Source: Fragilaria crotonensis (Eukaryota; Bacillariophyta; Fragilariophyceae; Fragilariales; Fragilariaceae). From it: a DNA stretch of 55,206 bases. The notes beneath the pieces are model-generated. The model was given only the letters and a program-made list of their open reading frames with translations, had not been told where the DNA came from and did not search any database. Shown one piece after another: positions 54,817 through 55,206 of the stretch. Position 1 is the first letter of the stretch, and each line of letters begins with the position of its first letter. The stretch covers positions 1 to 55,206 of the forward strand of contig JAKSYS010000407.1 in assembly GCA_022925895.1 (NCBI GenBank), written 5' to 3'. A program made the position numbers and the translations under genes.

Positions 54817-55123
54817 GTAGTAGGGTCACACAGAGTTCCGAAAGTGTATGATTAGTGGTGGGAAAATCAACCGATTGACGTCATATGGATATAGAAGCGC
54901 TCAGAGGTAAGTGCGTCGTGTTGTAGTGCGCTCCAAGCTCCAAGTACAACACTCAAGCTGAAAAATCGCAAGTAAGCGAGCCTGCTGTCCTGCCAAGCAT
55001 GGCTTATAATGCAATCCCCATTTTCTATGTACTCTGGTTGATAGATTAGACTCTCGGGCCTCACATTTACTTCAGCATTGAGACCCAAAGGTTGTCTGGG
55101 AGACAAGAGCTGCTCCATTCGCC

Positions 55124-55206
55124 ATGCGAACTGCCGCTGTCAGGGTCCAGCGCTGCAGAGTTCATGCTGCATACAATGTGTTATCCTTCCGTTTACATAT
55201 CTTCAC
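55124..55206 (+). CDS. Possible gene start at the right window edge
   Basis: The ATG at 55,124 opens a frame to the end of the window (27 full codons): MRTAAVRVQRCRVHAAYNVL. The Arg-rich, acid-free N-terminus would suit a mitochondrial presequence. The call rests on 27 codons only. Confidence 0.2.
   Translation, partial: MRTAAVRVQRCRVHAAYNVLSFRLHIF

Overview
The window looks like nuclear DNA of a diatom, probably pennate. The host genes have short GT-AG introns (77, 111, 113 and 140 nt). Predicted plastid proteins start with a signal peptide that ends in an ASAFAP-like motif (clearest at 28.6 kb). There is a ShK/prolyl-4-hydroxylase gene, a BCS1-like AAA ATPase with a long insert, S/T/P-rich secreted proteins and a remnant of a reverse-transcriptase-type retroelement. 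No bacterial operon structure, rRNA, tRNA or CRISPR array was seen.

Layout. 0-4 kb: a decayed DNA transposon (copy 1). 5.6-8.7 kb: a four-exon ShK prolyl 4-hydroxylase and a convergent plastid-type NAD(P)-binding protein. 9.3-12.9 kb: transposon copy 2. 13-21.5 kb: a small plastid-type membrane protein, a decayed modular secreted-protein gene with an S/T/P-rich tail, and a BCS1-like AAA ATPase. 21.7-22.9 kb: a zinc alcohol dehydrogenase. 23.4-27.3 kb: a fusion of Golgi alpha-mannosidase II (GH38) and N-acetylglucosaminyltransferase II. 27.9-28.7 kb: a plastid-type membrane protein. 29.3-32.9 kb: transposon copy 3, the best preserved, on the minus strand. 34.9-52.5 kb: four paralogous single-pass type I membrane proteins (two plus, two minus), split by a nested block of mobile DNA at 38.7-45.5 kb (a MITE, transposon copy 4, a second MITE and a retroelement tail). 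53-54.8 kb: an unrecognised 618-residue protein.

Two systems stand out. The first is the mannosidase II-GnT-II fusion, which would put two consecutive steps of complex N-glycan maturation in one Golgi protein. The second is the cluster of four type I proteins: signal peptide, R-x-L site, low-complexity N-rich or S/P-rich stretch, conserved lumenal domain, one membrane helix and an acidic tail with shared motifs. This is the architecture known from silica-deposition-vesicle membrane proteins of diatoms (SAPs, silicanins). That match is inference from layout only.

The transposon family (copies 1-4) encodes a D-D-E transposase, has terminal inverted repeats next to TA dinucleotides, and in three copies carries a hairpin just upstream of the first ATG whose stem sequence differs from copy to copy.

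Several host genes have frame breaks. All nine found in the mannosidase fusion, the AAA ATPase, one type I paralogue and the 13-kb gene go in the direction of a single lost base. This points to assembly errors more than to gene death. The modular gene at 14.7-18 kb is different: it carries stop codons and shifts of the other sign, and looks truly decayed.
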